A DNA stretch of 64,000 nt from Butyrivibrio sp. (GTDB lineage Bacteria; Bacillota_A; Clostridia; Lachnospirales; Lachnospiraceae). Below, piece after piece: positions 34,692 to 44,820 of this stretch (the stretch's first letter is position 1; each line of letters opens with the position of its first letter). The notes beneath the pieces were generated by a model. It saw only the letters and a program-made list of their open reading frames with translations, ran no database searches and had not been told where the DNA came from. Location: positions 12,749 to 76,748 of the forward strand of contig JAGOGF010000002.1 of NCBI GenBank assembly GCA_017996845.1, in the 5' to 3' direction. The translations under genes and the position numbers were made by a program.

Positions 34692-35666
34692 ATGGGATTT
34701 AAGGAAATTTCTTTTCCTGCGAACAGTGTTTTTCTGGTAACGGGAGGAGCGGGATTTATCGGTTCCAACATCTGTGAAGCACTTTTGGACAAGGGCTGTA
34801 AGGTCAGATGTATGGATAATCTTTCTACCGGACATATTGAGAATATTCAGCCATTTATGAGCAATCCGGATTTTACTTTTCTGCAGGATGATATTCGGGA
34901 TCTGGAAGCCTGCAAACGGGCAACGGACGGCGCAGCTTATGTCATGAATGAAGCAGCATGGGGAAGTGTACCCAGAAGTATTGAAATGCCGCTTTTGTAT
35001 GAAGAAATCAATATTCGCGGTACGCTGAATATGATGGAGGCCTCCAGACAAAACGGGGTCAGGAAGTTCGTATATGCTTCCAGTTCTTCCGTATATGGAG
35101 ATTCTACTGTGCTTCCCAAACAGGAAGGCGCAGAAGGAGATGTCCTTTCTCCTTATGCCCTGACGAAGAAGACGGATGAAGAATATGGGAAACTCTATCA
35201 TTCCCTGTATGGTCTGGATACCTATGGCCTTCGTTATTTCAATGTATTTGGCAGAAGACAGGATCCGGACGGGGCTTATGCTGCGGTTATTCCGAAATTT
35301 CTGAAGATGCTGATGAATAATGAAGTTCCCACAATTAATGGAGATGGGCGTCAGTCACGTGACTTTACTTATATTGATAATGTCATAGAAGGAAATATGC
35401 GTGCATGTCTTGCCGATTCAGAAGCAGCAGGAACCGCTTATAATATCGGAGCGGGCGGACGTGAATATCTGATCGATGTATATCAGGATTTATGTGAAGC
35501 ACTCGGCGTTAAAGTGGAACCTAACTTCGGGGCACCCCGTGCAGGGGATATTCGTGATTCCAATGCGGATATTTCCAAGGCCAGGAAGAATCTTGGGTAT
35601 GATCCTTCTTATGATTTCAAAGCAGGTATCATGCTCGCAATTGAGTGGTACAAAGCAAATTTATGA
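34692..35666 (+). CDS. tviC: UDP-N-acetylhexosamine(uronate) 4-epimerase, TviC/WbpP-like
   Basis: The 324-residue extended SDR has VFLVTGGAGFIGSNICEAL (about residues 13-31), the conserved RSIEMP segment and the catalytic YASSSSVYGDS and YALTKK (Tyr and Lys). It has TYIDNVIEGNMRAC and a C-terminal NADISKARKNLGYDP. TviC and WbpP interconvert UDP-GlcNAc and UDP-GalNAc or their uronic acids. It follows tviB as in Vi-type clusters. AAGGAG precedes it, and its stop overlaps the next gene. Confidence 0.9.
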   Translation: MGFKEISFPANSVFLVTGGAGFIGSNICEALLDKGCKVRCMDNLSTGHIENIQPFMSNPDFTFLQDDIRDLEACKRATDGAAYVMNEAAWGSVPRSIEMPLLYEEINIRGTLNMMEASRQNGVRKFVYASSSSVYGDSTVLPKQEGAEGDVLSPYALTKKTDEEYGKLYHSLYGLDTYGLRYFNVFGRRQDPDGAYAAVIPKFLKMLMNNEVPTINGDGRQSRDFTYIDNVIEGNMRACLADSEAAGTAYNIGAGGREYLIDVYQDLCEALGVKVEPNFGAPRAGDIRDSNADISKARKNLGYDPSYDFKAGIMLAIEWYKANL

Positions 35667-36403
35667 AAATCGCAGTCAGAATGGATGATATTACGCCTGA
35701 TATGGACTGGCGGAAATTTGATCGCTTCAAGGCACTTTTGGACCAGTATGGCATAAAACCGCTGATCGGTGTTGTACCGGATAATAAAGATGCTAATTTA
35801 TGTAAGGATGCTCCCAGAGCAGATTTTTGGGAGCGGATCATACAGATACAGCAGCAGGGCTGGATTATTGCCATGCATGGATATCATCATGTATATACGA
35901 CTGGTAAGGGTGGGTGTTTCCCATTAAACAGACAATCCGAGTTTGCCGGACTTTCCTTTGAAACGCAGGACAGGATGCTGCGGGAAGCAAGGTCAATTCT
36001 GCAGGCACATAATATTTCAACAGATTTTTTTATGGCACCTTCTCATTCCTATGATGCAAATACGATTAAAGCACTGAAACAAAATGGCTTTTTTCGTATG
36101 ACAGATGGATTTGGGAGGCAGCCTTATATCTGGATGGGAATGACATTTTATCCCATTTCCTACAGCAGAAGCCACAGTCTTAGCAGCAATAAAATAGGTG
36201 CGGTGACTTTTGTGGTACACGTAAATACGATGGAAGATGCGGATTTTACCTATTATGAAAAGGTATTTCAGACAGCGGATATGATTCCATTTTCAGAGTA
36301 CCTGTATTACCCGACTGTACGCGGTACGCTGTTGCATCATCTGACGGAATATCTGTTGGCGAAAGCAAAATATATGGCGGTACATACTGTACACTCCATA
36401 TAA
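35663..36403 (+). CDS. DUF2334-type polysaccharide deacetylase-like protein
   Basis: The 246-residue protein has MKIAVRMDDITPDMDW at the start, where the Asp pair matches the catalytic Asp positions of NodB-fold deacetylases, and IAMHGYHHVY with the metal-binding His residues. FMAPSHSYD and HVNTMEDADF fit later NodB motifs. There is no signal peptide, so it would act on a cytoplasmic sugar nucleotide or lipid-linked glycan, perhaps to expose an amino group. ATG 35663 overlaps the preceding TGA as ATGA and lacks its own strong ribosome site, which indicates coupled translation. Confidence 0.8.
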   Translation: MKIAVRMDDITPDMDWRKFDRFKALLDQYGIKPLIGVVPDNKDANLCKDAPRADFWERIIQIQQQGWIIAMHGYHHVYTTGKGGCFPLNRQSEFAGLSFETQDRMLREARSILQAHNISTDFFMAPSHSYDANTIKALKQNGFFRMTDGFGRQPYIWMGMTFYPISYSRSHSLSSNKIGAVTFVVHVNTMEDADFTYYEKVFQTADMIPFSEYLYYPTVRGTLLHHLTEYLLAKAKYMAVHTVHSI

Positions 36404-36421
36404 GACAGGAATGGTGATCAT

Positions 36422-37732
36422 ATGGAAGAGAAACGGGAGGCACCAGTTCGGGTTCTTCATGTGCTTGGCAAAGTGGGTCTTGGCGGTGCCGAGAGCAGGA
36501 TCATGGATTTGTATGCACATATTGACCGGGAGCGGGTTCAATTTGATTTTCTGGTACATAGTGAACCGGATAAGACCGGTAAAAAATGTCCGACGTCGGA
36601 TGAATTGATGCTTGTCCGGGAGCCGGACTATTTTGATTCTGATATCCACAGACTGGGTGGAAATATATATGCAGTACCCCGGTTTTGCGGCACCAATCTG
36701 CTGGCATATAAAAATGCTCTGAAGAAATTCTTCAGGGAGCATCACGGCGTTTGGAAAGTAGTACAGGGACACATGACCAGTACAGCAGCAATCTATCTTC
36801 CGATTGCACATCAAAACGGCGTACCGATTGTCTGTGCGCATGTCAGAAGTGGCGGAACGGATCCCGGGATCAAAGGAATCATGACAGATATTCTGCGCAG
36901 ACCTCTTCAAAAGGAAAAAACAGTTGACTATCGTTTTACCTGTACGCAGGAGGCCGGAAGAAGAGTGTATGGGGATGTGCTTACCGATGCCGGGAAAGTA
37001 CGGATAATACCCAATGCCATTGATATTGAGAGGTTTGCATATCAGCCTGCAGTAAGGCAGAAAATCAGAGAAGAACTGCATCTGGAAGATGCGGTCATCA
37101 TCGGACATGTCGGAAGATTTCATTATGCCAAGAATCATGAATATCTGTTGCGGGTATTTGCGCAGATACAGCAAATGTTGGATGAAGATGATGAAAATCA
37201 GTATGCCATTATGCATGGTCTGCCGCTTCGTCTGATGCTTCTGGGCGAAGGCAGCCTTATGGACGAAATGAAGAGCATTGCTGAACAGCTGCATATTGCA
37301 AAGCAGGTTCTTTTTATGAATAACCGCAGTAATGTAAATGAATATTACCAGGCAATGGATTATTTCTGTTTTCCGTCCAGATATGAAGGCCTGCCGGGAA
37401 CGGTTGTGGAGGCACAGGCAGCAGGATTACAGTGTCTGATTTCCGATTCACTGACAGAGGAAGTGGATATAACGCAGCTTGTCAGCCGGATGTCGATTGA
37501 TCTGCCACCGGAGATATGGGCTGAGAAGATTCTGAAGGATCTGATGCCGGATGAAAGTACGGCTGCAGACAGGCAAATGCAGACGGCAGAACGGCAGCAG
37601 ACAGCGGCGTATGCGATTGGGGATCGGATGGGTTCCTCCGGTTATATTACAGATAAAATCAGACATGCAGGGTTTGATGTAAAGGCGCAGGCAATGATGA
37701 TGACTTATTTTTATGAAAATGGTCATTTCTGA
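36422..37732 (+). CDS. Family 4 glycosyltransferase (EpsF-like)
   Basis: The 436-residue GT-B enzyme opens with VRVLHVLGKVGLGGAESRIMD, the acceptor-side glycine loop, and has HVGRFHYAKNHEYLL near the domain boundary and SRYEGLPGTVVEAQA (E-x7-E) in the donor domain. A tail with ADRQMQTAERQQTAA near residue 385 looks low in complexity. Long GT4 enzymes of this style occur in exopolysaccharide clusters, but donor and linkage are unknown. It starts 18 bases after the deacetylase gene. Confidence 0.87.
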   Translation: MEEKREAPVRVLHVLGKVGLGGAESRIMDLYAHIDRERVQFDFLVHSEPDKTGKKCPTSDELMLVREPDYFDSDIHRLGGNIYAVPRFCGTNLLAYKNALKKFFREHHGVWKVVQGHMTSTAAIYLPIAHQNGVPIVCAHVRSGGTDPGIKGIMTDILRRPLQKEKTVDYRFTCTQEAGRRVYGDVLTDAGKVRIIPNAIDIERFAYQPAVRQKIREELHLEDAVIIGHVGRFHYAKNHEYLLRVFAQIQQMLDEDDENQYAIMHGLPLRLMLLGEGSLMDEMKSIAEQLHIAKQVLFMNNRSNVNEYYQAMDYFCFPSRYEGLPGTVVEAQAAGLQCLISDSLTEEVDITQLVSRMSIDLPPEIWAEKILKDLMPDESTAADRQMQTAERQQTAAYAIGDRMGSSGYITDKIRHAGFDVKAQAMMMTYFYENGHF

Positions 37733-37852
37733 CAGGTTAAAAAGTGAAAGATTGTAACGGAGCACAAACGCTCAGTATTGCAGATGAGAAATTGCATGGG
37801 CAGATTTCTTGTCGTGTGCCTTCGCAAAAAGCGCTCCGGTATGGAGAAAAAA

Positions 37853-39082
37853 ATGAATGATAAAAAAAATCTGTTACTAATGGTTCCCATGCTGCATCAG
37901 GGAGGGTTTGAACGTGTCTGTGTGCAGACTGCCAGACTTATGGAACCATATTATCATGTTTCCATTCTGATCTTCAGTTCAAAAGATATCAATTACGATA
38001 TCACTGGGCTTGATGTAATTGATATTGATCTTCCAGGTGGGAAAAAAGGAAAACTGGGAAAAACGCTGAATGTAATAAAGCGGGCATTGGCAGTCAGAAA
38101 GATAAAAAGACAACGGAAGATTGATATTACATATAGTTTTGGCTCTTCAGCCAATTATGTCAACGTTTTTTCCAGAGCAGGAGACGTCATACTGACGGGG
38201 CTGCGCTGTTCAACGGATATGGAAAATCCTGCACAGGTCAGACTGCTTTGCAGGAAATCAGACCGGGTATTGTCCTGCTCAAAAGAAATCATGAGACAGC
38301 TGAGTCGGGAGTATGATTATCATAAAAGCCAGTATGCCTATAATCCACTGGATGTTGAAAGTATCCGGCGATTTGCAGAAGAGGAGATTGATGATTTTCC
38401 ATTTTTGCAGGAGGCAGGAACCGATACGGATCAAAATGATAAATTGCAGATTATGATTTCCGTTGGGAGACAGGATTATATCAAGGGTTTCTGGCATCTG
38501 ATCAAGGCATTTTCTATTGTGGCAGCATCTCATCCAAGAGCAAGGCTGATCATCGTGGGAGCAGGTAATTTTGAGCCGTATCATAAGCTTGCCGGGGAAC
38601 TTCATATCGCAGAAAAGGTAGCATTTACAGGCGTACGGAAAAATCCTTTTCCCTATGTGAAAAAAAGTGATCTGTACATTCTTTCATCCAATCACGAAGG
38701 GTTTCCGAATTCACTTTTGGAAGCAATGGCACTTGGCAAACCAATCATTGCGACAGACTGCAAGACAGGACCCAGAGAAATTCTGCTGTCTGATGAAGAA
38801 CTGCAGCAGCTGATGAAACAAACGCCGGATGGAGCATCCACAACGGATACAATTGACGGAGCATATGGTATCCTGATGCATGATCTGAGTGAACAGGAAG
38901 ATCTGCGGTCAGAGAATATTACCAAGGACGATATGGATCTTGCATGTGAAATGATTCGGTTCCTGGATAATCCGGCTAAAATGCAAAAGTATAGTAAATA
39001 TGCATTGGAAAGAGCAAATGTTTATAAACCTGAAAAGTACAGAGAAGATCTGAAAGCGATATTGGATCAGATTCTTTCATGA
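37853..39082 (+). CDS. Family 4 glycosyltransferase
   Basis: The 409-residue protein begins LLLMVPMLHQGGFERVCVQTA. It has SVGRQDYIKGFWHLI at the start of the donor domain and SSNHEGFPNSLLEAMALG with the E-x7-E motif. An insert of about 30 residues (ELQQLMKQTPDGASTTD) sits after the donor loop. GGAG six bases before ATG 37853 marks the start; the frame is open 75 bases further upstream, but that part (RNCMGRFLVVCLRKKRSG) does not look family-like. A gap of 120 bases before it has no clear signal beyond a weak hairpin. Confidence 0.87.
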   Translation: MNDKKNLLLMVPMLHQGGFERVCVQTARLMEPYYHVSILIFSSKDINYDITGLDVIDIDLPGGKKGKLGKTLNVIKRALAVRKIKRQRKIDITYSFGSSANYVNVFSRAGDVILTGLRCSTDMENPAQVRLLCRKSDRVLSCSKEIMRQLSREYDYHKSQYAYNPLDVESIRRFAEEEIDDFPFLQEAGTDTDQNDKLQIMISVGRQDYIKGFWHLIKAFSIVAASHPRARLIIVGAGNFEPYHKLAGELHIAEKVAFTGVRKNPFPYVKKSDLYILSSNHEGFPNSLLEAMALGKPIIATDCKTGPREILLSDEELQQLMKQTPDGASTTDTIDGAYGILMHDLSEQEDLRSENITKDDMDLACEMIRFLDNPAKMQKYSKYALERANVYKPEKYREDLKAILDQILS

Positions 39083-39094
39083 GGAAATGAGCAA

Positions 39095-40207
39095 ATGGCA
39101 AAAATTGCATTTCATTTAAACTGTCTGACACATGGAGGTGCAGAACGCGTCGTTACGAATCTTGCAAATCAGTTTGCACAGGAAGGCTATGAAGTTGTGA
39201 TTGCAACAGAGTGGACAGATGCAGATGAATTTGTCCCGGATCCTGCTGTCAGAAGAGTGCATGTCGGACTGATGCCGGAAGATGAGAAAAAGAGCAGAAT
39301 GTCCAGATACCTGATCAGAGTTCGCAACCTGCACGCATTTATGTTGCGTGAAAAACCGGATGTGCTTGTTGCATTTGCACGGCTTGCTATTTTCAGATCA
39401 CTTATGGCCTGCAGACATACCGGCGTGCCGATTGTGATATCAGTTCGTATTGATCCCACAAAGAGTTATGTTGGTATCCGCAATAAACTCCAGATTGCGC
39501 GTTATTTTGACAGGGCAGCCGGAGCCGTTTTTCAAACGGAGGATGCCAGAAAATTTTTTGCACCTAAACTCCAGACGAATTCAAGAATAATATTAAATCC
39601 GCTGACTGAAAAGTATATCGGGATAGCACAGCCTGACAGCAGACGAAAAGAAATTGTTAATGTTGCGCGACTTGCTGATTTTAAGAATCAGCCGCTTCTT
39701 GTTGAGGCATTCGCAAAGGTACATGTAAGATATCCGGATTACGTATTGAAAATATACGGGCCGGATTCAGAGGATGGCACAAGAGAGCGGATAGAACAGA
39801 AAACAGAACAATTACATCTGGAGAATTTTGTGCAGCTCATGGGAGGAAGCGACAGTCTGGAAAAAGAGGTTCCGGGTGCAGCCGTTTTTGCATATTCTTC
39901 TGACTATGAGGGAATGCCCAATTCTCTGATGGAAGCAATGGCGATGAGATTACCGGTTGTAGCAACTGATTGCCCATGCGGGGGACCGCGTATGCTGATC
40001 CGCAATCATGAAAACGGGCTGTTGGTTCCGGTAGGAGACGCACAGGCCCTTGCGGACGGAATTCTGTATCTGCTTGATCATCCAAAGCAGGCACAGGAGA
40101 TGGGAAAGAAAGCAGGCGAAATTGCTGATGCGGCGAATGCACAGAAGATTTTTGAACAATGGAGAGATTATCTCAGTGAAGTCATCAAAAATGGGAAACG
40201 CTGCTGA
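39095..40207 (+). CDS. Family 4 glycosyltransferase
   Basis: The 370-residue GT-B protein has AFHLNCLTHGGAERVVTNLA at the N-terminus, NVARLADFKNQPLLVEAF and SSDYEGMPNSLMEAMAM in the donor half, then DCPCGGPRMLI. It is close in style to the protein at 42126 (same GGAE, SVRxDP/NPS and DCPCGGPR motifs), so the two are probably paralogues with related donors, separated by an AsnB gene. GAGGA nine bases before the start. Confidence 0.9.
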   Translation: MAKIAFHLNCLTHGGAERVVTNLANQFAQEGYEVVIATEWTDADEFVPDPAVRRVHVGLMPEDEKKSRMSRYLIRVRNLHAFMLREKPDVLVAFARLAIFRSLMACRHTGVPIVISVRIDPTKSYVGIRNKLQIARYFDRAAGAVFQTEDARKFFAPKLQTNSRIILNPLTEKYIGIAQPDSRRKEIVNVARLADFKNQPLLVEAFAKVHVRYPDYVLKIYGPDSEDGTRERIEQKTEQLHLENFVQLMGGSDSLEKEVPGAAVFAYSSDYEGMPNSLMEAMAMRLPVVATDCPCGGPRMLIRNHENGLLVPVGDAQALADGILYLLDHPKQAQEMGKKAGEIADAANAQKIFEQWRDYLSEVIKNGKRC

Positions 40208-40267
40208 TCACGGATACGCAGTAAAGCAGGACAGAGAGTCATAAGGTCTGCAGCAGGGAGAATCATT

Positions 40268-42151
40268 ATGTGCGGAATATGTGGATATATTTCCAGAAAT
40301 CAATTGACAGAAGATGAACTTCGGACGATGAATGATACGATGTATCATCGAGGACCTAACGACAGCGGGGTAGAGATCTATCCCTTTCGGGACGGATATG
40401 CAGTCGGTTTTGCACAGCGCAGACTTTCAATTCTGGATTTGTCACCGCTGGGGCATCAGCCTATGCATTCTCCGGATCATAGAATCAGCGTTGTATTTAA
40501 TGGTGAGATATACAATTTTCAGGAACTGAAAAAAGAACTTTCTGATTACCCGTTTCGTTCATCCTGCGATACAGAAGTAATTATTGCTGCATATTTGAAA
40601 TGGGGAATTGAGTGTATCGGACATTTGCATGGGATGTTTGCCATTGCAATTTTCGACAGAGAATCAGACAACGTGTATCTGGTCAGAGATCGAATTGGCA
40701 AAAAACCGTTTTATTACTGGCAAAACGGTGTGAACCTGGTATTTGCATCAGAACTGAAACCAATTATGAAATGTCCGGGATTTAAGGGTGTGATCAGACG
40801 GGATATTCTGGCAAGGTATCTCTATCAGCAATACATCAATGCGCCGGAGAGTATATTTGAAGATGTATACAAGCTGGAACCAGGATGCATTCTGCAGTTC
40901 CATCTGGGAGAAATCAAAATTACCAAGTACTGGGATGTACATAGAGTTTATGACCGGGAAAGCGTACATCAGATACAGAATTATGCAGAGGCAAAGGCCG
41001 GACTGAAAAAACACCTTCAGAAGGCGGTAGCGGACAGAATGATTGCAGATGTTCCGCTTGGTGTATTTCTGAGCGGCGGCTATGATTCTTCACTGATTGC
41101 TGCAATGGCACAGGAGCATTCAGACAAACCGGTTAAGACATTCAGTATAGGTTTTACAGATGCAAAATATAATGAAGCAGATTATGCAAGACAGATTGCC
41201 CGGCATCTGGGAACTGATCATACAGAGGTTACCATCACCGAAAAACAGATGTTTGATTTGGTGGAAAGTATTCCCAGATATTTTGATGAACCGTTTGCCG
41301 ACAGTTCTCAGATACCGACCATGCTGGTATCTGAGGTAGCAAGAGAACAGGTAACAGTTGCACTCTCCGGAGATGGCGGGGATGAATTTTTCTGCGGATA
41401 CAATTTCTATGAGAAGCTTGCAAAAGCCCAGAAGCTGGAGATCCCTGGAATGCTGGCTTATTATCTTGGACAGATACCTGTCAGAAACGGGAAACTGATA
41501 GACCGATATCCCAGATATGCAAGATTTATTGCTGAAAACAGGGATCCGGCGACCAAGGTGCAGATGGCATCCGATCTGTATATCAAGGCAGCAGAGCATC
41601 TGGTGGCAGGGGGACAGATGCCATGCAAGTATCCGGTAGAAGAGACATATCCGATTGGAAACTGGCAGATCAGGCGGATGCTTTTGGATATGGACACTTA
41701 TCTTCCGGGAGATATTTTGTGCAAGGTGGACCGTGCATCTATGAAATATTCGCTGGAAGCACGAAGCCCTTTTCTGGACACAGCAGTAATGGAGTATTCC
41801 TATAAAATTCCACAGCGTTTTAAATATTACCATGGTGATAAAAAACATATTTTGAAAGATATCGCATATGATTATATTCCGGAAATGTATCTGGCAAGAC
41901 CCAAAGTCGGATTTTCCGTGCCGCTTGACAAGTGGCTGAGAGGACCGCTTTGTTCGAAACTTTTGGATTACAGCAGTACCAGTTATCTGCTCAGACAGAA
42001 TATATTTGATTCCAGATATGTGTCAGGGTTCATCAGCGACTATCTGGCAAAAGGAGATGAAGGACCTGGAACAGGGGCGAATCTGTCAGGTATTGTATGG
42101 TCGTTTTTTGTGTTCCAGCAGTGGTATGAATATGAACAATATCAGCACTGA
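40268..42151 (+). CDS. asnB: AsnB-like glutamine amidotransferase, first copy
   Basis: The 627-residue protein has the asparagine synthetase B layout. There is an N-terminal glutaminase with the nucleophile Cys2 (MCGICGYI; the start is fixed by this residue), RGPND and NGEIYN, and a synthetase domain with the pyrophosphate loop LSGGYDSS (268-275) and LSGDGGDEFFCGY. In capsule clusters, AsnB relatives (WbpS type) amidate uronic acids rather than aspartate. With TviB and TviC upstream, the likely product is a GalNAcA amide. AGGGAG precedes it. Confidence 0.88.
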   Translation: MCGICGYISRNQLTEDELRTMNDTMYHRGPNDSGVEIYPFRDGYAVGFAQRRLSILDLSPLGHQPMHSPDHRISVVFNGEIYNFQELKKELSDYPFRSSCDTEVIIAAYLKWGIECIGHLHGMFAIAIFDRESDNVYLVRDRIGKKPFYYWQNGVNLVFASELKPIMKCPGFKGVIRRDILARYLYQQYINAPESIFEDVYKLEPGCILQFHLGEIKITKYWDVHRVYDRESVHQIQNYAEAKAGLKKHLQKAVADRMIADVPLGVFLSGGYDSSLIAAMAQEHSDKPVKTFSIGFTDAKYNEADYARQIARHLGTDHTEVTITEKQMFDLVESIPRYFDEPFADSSQIPTMLVSEVAREQVTVALSGDGGDEFFCGYNFYEKLAKAQKLEIPGMLAYYLGQIPVRNGKLIDRYPRYARFIAENRDPATKVQMASDLYIKAAEHLVAGGQMPCKYPVEETYPIGNWQIRRMLLDMDTYLPGDILCKVDRASMKYSLEARSPFLDTAVMEYSYKIPQRFKYYHGDKKHILKDIAYDYIPEMYLARPKVGFSVPLDKWLRGPLCSKLLDYSSTSYLLRQNIFDSRYVSGFISDYLAKGDEGPGTGANLSGIVWSFFVFQQWYEYEQYQH

Positions 42152-43337
42152 AGAAAAGCAGAAGCATATCGTGATGTATATCGGCTCTCTCCAGAAAGGA
42201 GGAGCCGAGCATGTCATGGTAAACCTTGCGGAATATTTTTATCTGGCCGGATATCGGGTGACAATGGTCACAACGTATCTTGCCAGGCAGGAATACCCTG
42301 TAAAGCATGGCACATGGAAAATTGATCCGAAGGGACAGGCAGTTCTCTTCCCGGATGGAAGTCATGGCTGTGTTGAACCGGAAGGCTGCGGCAAAGACGG
42401 TATTCACAGAGTCTTTTCTGCGTTGATGCCGGAAGAAATGAAAGGCAGGACAGGAAACTTTTTGGCCAGATGCAGAAAACTTCGGACAATCTGGAAAAAC
42501 CTGCAGCCGGATCTGATTCTGTCTTTTAGTGGAAAAAATAACATAATGGCAGTTCTGACAACTTATGGAATGCAAATTCCGGTAGTTGTATCAGTGCGAT
42601 CCAATCCATCCAGAGAATACAGCAGCAGACTGATGCGTATGATGGCGCTGATTACCTTCCGCCATGCAGCGGGAGTAATATTACAGACAAATGATGCGAA
42701 AATTTTTTTCCCAAAAGCGATTCAGAAAAGGGCAATCATTTTGCCCAATTCACTCCAGCCTGATTTTGTACGCCCTGTCTATAATGGGGTTAGAGATAAA
42801 ATAATTGTCAGTGTCGGGTCACTTGACCGAAATAAAAATCATGCGTTATTATTAAAGGCTTTTGCAAAAGTAAGTACATTGCATCCTGATTACCGTGTTG
42901 TGCTCTATGGGGAAGGCAAATGCAGAGAGGAACTTACTGCGCTTGCAGAAAAATTGGACATCCAGGATCTGATTGCCTTGCCGGGGCTGATCGGTGATGT
43001 TGCAGATCACATCGAAAAGGCCGGCATTTTCGTATTATGTTCTGATCAGGAGGGTATGCCGAATGCACTTCTGGAGGCGATGGCACTTGGAATACCATGT
43101 ATTGCTACAGATTGTCCGTGTGGAGGTCCCAGAGATCTGATTGAAGATGGAATAAACGGTCTCCTGACTCCGGTTGGGGATGTCCCGCACATGGAAGCGT
43201 GTCTGGAGAGAATGATGAATCATCCGGAAGAAGCGCGTATCATGGGACAGAAGGCAGCAATGGTGCAACAGAAGTATCATCCGGACGCAATCAATGAACA
43301 ATGGAAAGATTTTTTTGACTGGATCATGTCAAGATAA
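42126..43337 (+). CDS. Family 4 glycosyltransferase, paralogue of the one at 39095
   Basis: The 403-residue protein has IVMYIGSLQKGGAEHVMVNLA, VVVSVRSNPSREYSSR, SVGSLDRNKNHALLLKAF, CSDQEGMPNALLEAMALG and DCPCGGPRDLI. Compared with the 39095 protein it carries an extra stretch of about 40 residues near residue 60 (HGTWKIDPKGQAVLF onward). The start overlaps the asnB end by 26 bases at ATG 42126 (or 20 bases at ATG 42132); there is no strong ribosome site, so coupled translation is likely. Confidence 0.88.
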   Translation: MNMNNISTEEKQKHIVMYIGSLQKGGAEHVMVNLAEYFYLAGYRVTMVTTYLARQEYPVKHGTWKIDPKGQAVLFPDGSHGCVEPEGCGKDGIHRVFSALMPEEMKGRTGNFLARCRKLRTIWKNLQPDLILSFSGKNNIMAVLTTYGMQIPVVVSVRSNPSREYSSRLMRMMALITFRHAAGVILQTNDAKIFFPKAIQKRAIILPNSLQPDFVRPVYNGVRDKIIVSVGSLDRNKNHALLLKAFAKVSTLHPDYRVVLYGEGKCREELTALAEKLDIQDLIALPGLIGDVADHIEKAGIFVLCSDQEGMPNALLEAMALGIPCIATDCPCGGPRDLIEDGINGLLTPVGDVPHMEACLERMMNHPEEARIMGQKAAMVQQKYHPDAINEQWKDFFDWIMSR

Positions 43338-43348
43338 CGGAGTCGTGT

Positions 43349-44800
43349 ATGCTTTTTAATTCCTATTTTTTTATATTGATGTTTCTGCCGCTTACGATAA
43401 TCGGTTATTTCCTCATCAGCAGGAAAAGCAGCTTTGCGGGTAATCTGTATCTGCTTGGAATGTCACTCTGGTTCTATGGATTCAGTAATCCTTCCTATCT
43501 CCTGATTATTGCAGGCAGCATTGCTGTGAATTATTTTTTTTCAAAACTGTTATGCAAACCGGAGATTACGCACAGAAAAGTATTTTTGACGGTGGCAATC
43601 TTTTTTAATATTGGACTTATTTTCTATTTCAAATATTATGATTTCTTTCTTGCAAATATGAATACCCTGCTGCAAACGGATTTTGTACTCAAAAACATTA
43701 TGCTCCCGCTGGGGATCAGCTTTTTTACTTTTCAGCAGCTGTCCTATGTGATTGATTCCTACTATGGCAAAACAAAAGACTATGGCTTTGTGGAGTATGC
43801 CCTGTTTGTTACTTTTTTCCCCAAACTCTTAGCCGGGCCCATTGCATCACACGAGGAACTGATTCCGCAGTTTCGGGATCCGTCAAAGCATCGGTTACAG
43901 TATGAGAATATGACACGTGGCATGATGCTCTTTACTGTGGGGTTATTCAAAAAGGTCATGGTAGCTGATACCTTTGGGAAAGGTGTCAGCTGGGGATATT
44001 CCAATATTACGGGAATGACCTCCCTGGATACCATGATTATCATGTTCGCATACACATTTCAGATTTATTTTGATTTCAGCGGATACAGTGATATGGCAAC
44101 CGGACTGGCATCCATGATGAACTTCACACTGCCGATGAATTTCGATTCTCCCTACAAGGCACTTTCCGTACCCGATTTCTGGCGCAGATGGCATCTGACG
44201 CTGACCCGTTTTCTGCGAACATATATCTATTTTCCGCTTGGAGGCAGCAGAAAGGGTAAATTCAGAACATATGTAAATATTATGATTGTTTTCCTGGTCA
44301 GCGGCATCTGGCATGGCGCGAACTGGACGTTTATTTTGTGGGGTCTGCTTCATGGAGTTGCTAACTGTATCGGGAGGTTTATTCAGAAGCCTTTCGGCAA
44401 GCTGTGGAAAGGGTTGCAGTGGCTGATTACTTTTTTGTTTGTCAGCTTCGCATGGCTGCTGTTTCGATCAGATTCTGTTTCTCAGTGGATCTATCTGCTT
44501 CAGAAAATATTCTCGTTTGACAGAATGAATGTATCTGAAGATCTGGCCCGTTTGTTCAGAATCCCGCATATGCGCTATTCACTGGAACTGCTGCATATTC
44601 CGTATACGGATAACGGTGTTTTTATGGTTTCCATGGGAATTCTGTTTGGAGGAGTTCTGGCTATATCACTGCTGTGTGAGAACAGCTACAGGAGAAAATA
44701 TTCCTGTACGGTAAAGTCACTTATAATAACAATTGTAATGCTAATGGCCTGTCTGGTTTCACTTAGCAGTGTATCTGTATTTCTTTATTTTAATTTCTGA
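43349..44800 (+). CDS. MBOAT-family O-acyltransferase (AlgI/DltB-like)
   Basis: The 483-residue polytopic protein has the family start LFNSYFFILMFLPLTIIGYF, PLGISFFTFQQLSYVID, FDFSGYSDMATGLA, WRRWHLTLTRFLRTYIYFPLGG and the catalytic His322 in VSGIWHGANWTFILWG. AlgI-like proteins pass acetyl groups through the membrane to a partner that esterifies the glycan outside. The next gene encodes such a partner. It starts 11 bases after the GT4 gene. Confidence 0.95.
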   Translation: MLFNSYFFILMFLPLTIIGYFLISRKSSFAGNLYLLGMSLWFYGFSNPSYLLIIAGSIAVNYFFSKLLCKPEITHRKVFLTVAIFFNIGLIFYFKYYDFFLANMNTLLQTDFVLKNIMLPLGISFFTFQQLSYVIDSYYGKTKDYGFVEYALFVTFFPKLLAGPIASHEELIPQFRDPSKHRLQYENMTRGMMLFTVGLFKKVMVADTFGKGVSWGYSNITGMTSLDTMIIMFAYTFQIYFDFSGYSDMATGLASMMNFTLPMNFDSPYKALSVPDFWRRWHLTLTRFLRTYIYFPLGGSRKGKFRTYVNIMIVFLVSGIWHGANWTFILWGLLHGVANCIGRFIQKPFGKLWKGLQWLITFLFVSFAWLLFRSDSVSQWIYLLQKIFSFDRMNVSEDLARLFRIPHMRYSLELLHIPYTDNGVFMVSMGILFGGVLAISLLCENSYRRKYSCTVKSLIITIVMLMACLVSLSSVSVFLYFNF

Positions 44801-44820
44801 ATCAATATCTGGAGAAATGA

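Noticed and set aside
34194..35201. 335-codon minus-strand open frame over the tviB/tviC genes
   Set aside because: It is a shadow of two clearly conserved plus-strand genes; its protein is rich in Arg, His, Ile and Cys in the way of antisense frames and has no ribosome site.
36293..37294. 333-codon minus-strand open frame
   Set aside because: It lies antisense to a DUF2334 gene and a GT4 gene with clear motifs; no family features.
37733..37852. Regulatory element in the 120-base gap between two GT4 genes
   Set aside because: Only tiny stems (GAGC/GCTC and AGAAAT/ATTTCT) were found, with no T run and no promoter.
40268..42151. Housekeeping asparagine synthesis for the AsnB proteins
   Set aside because: Two divergent copies embedded in a uronic-acid glycan cluster make sugar amidation more likely, although the sequence does not exclude it.
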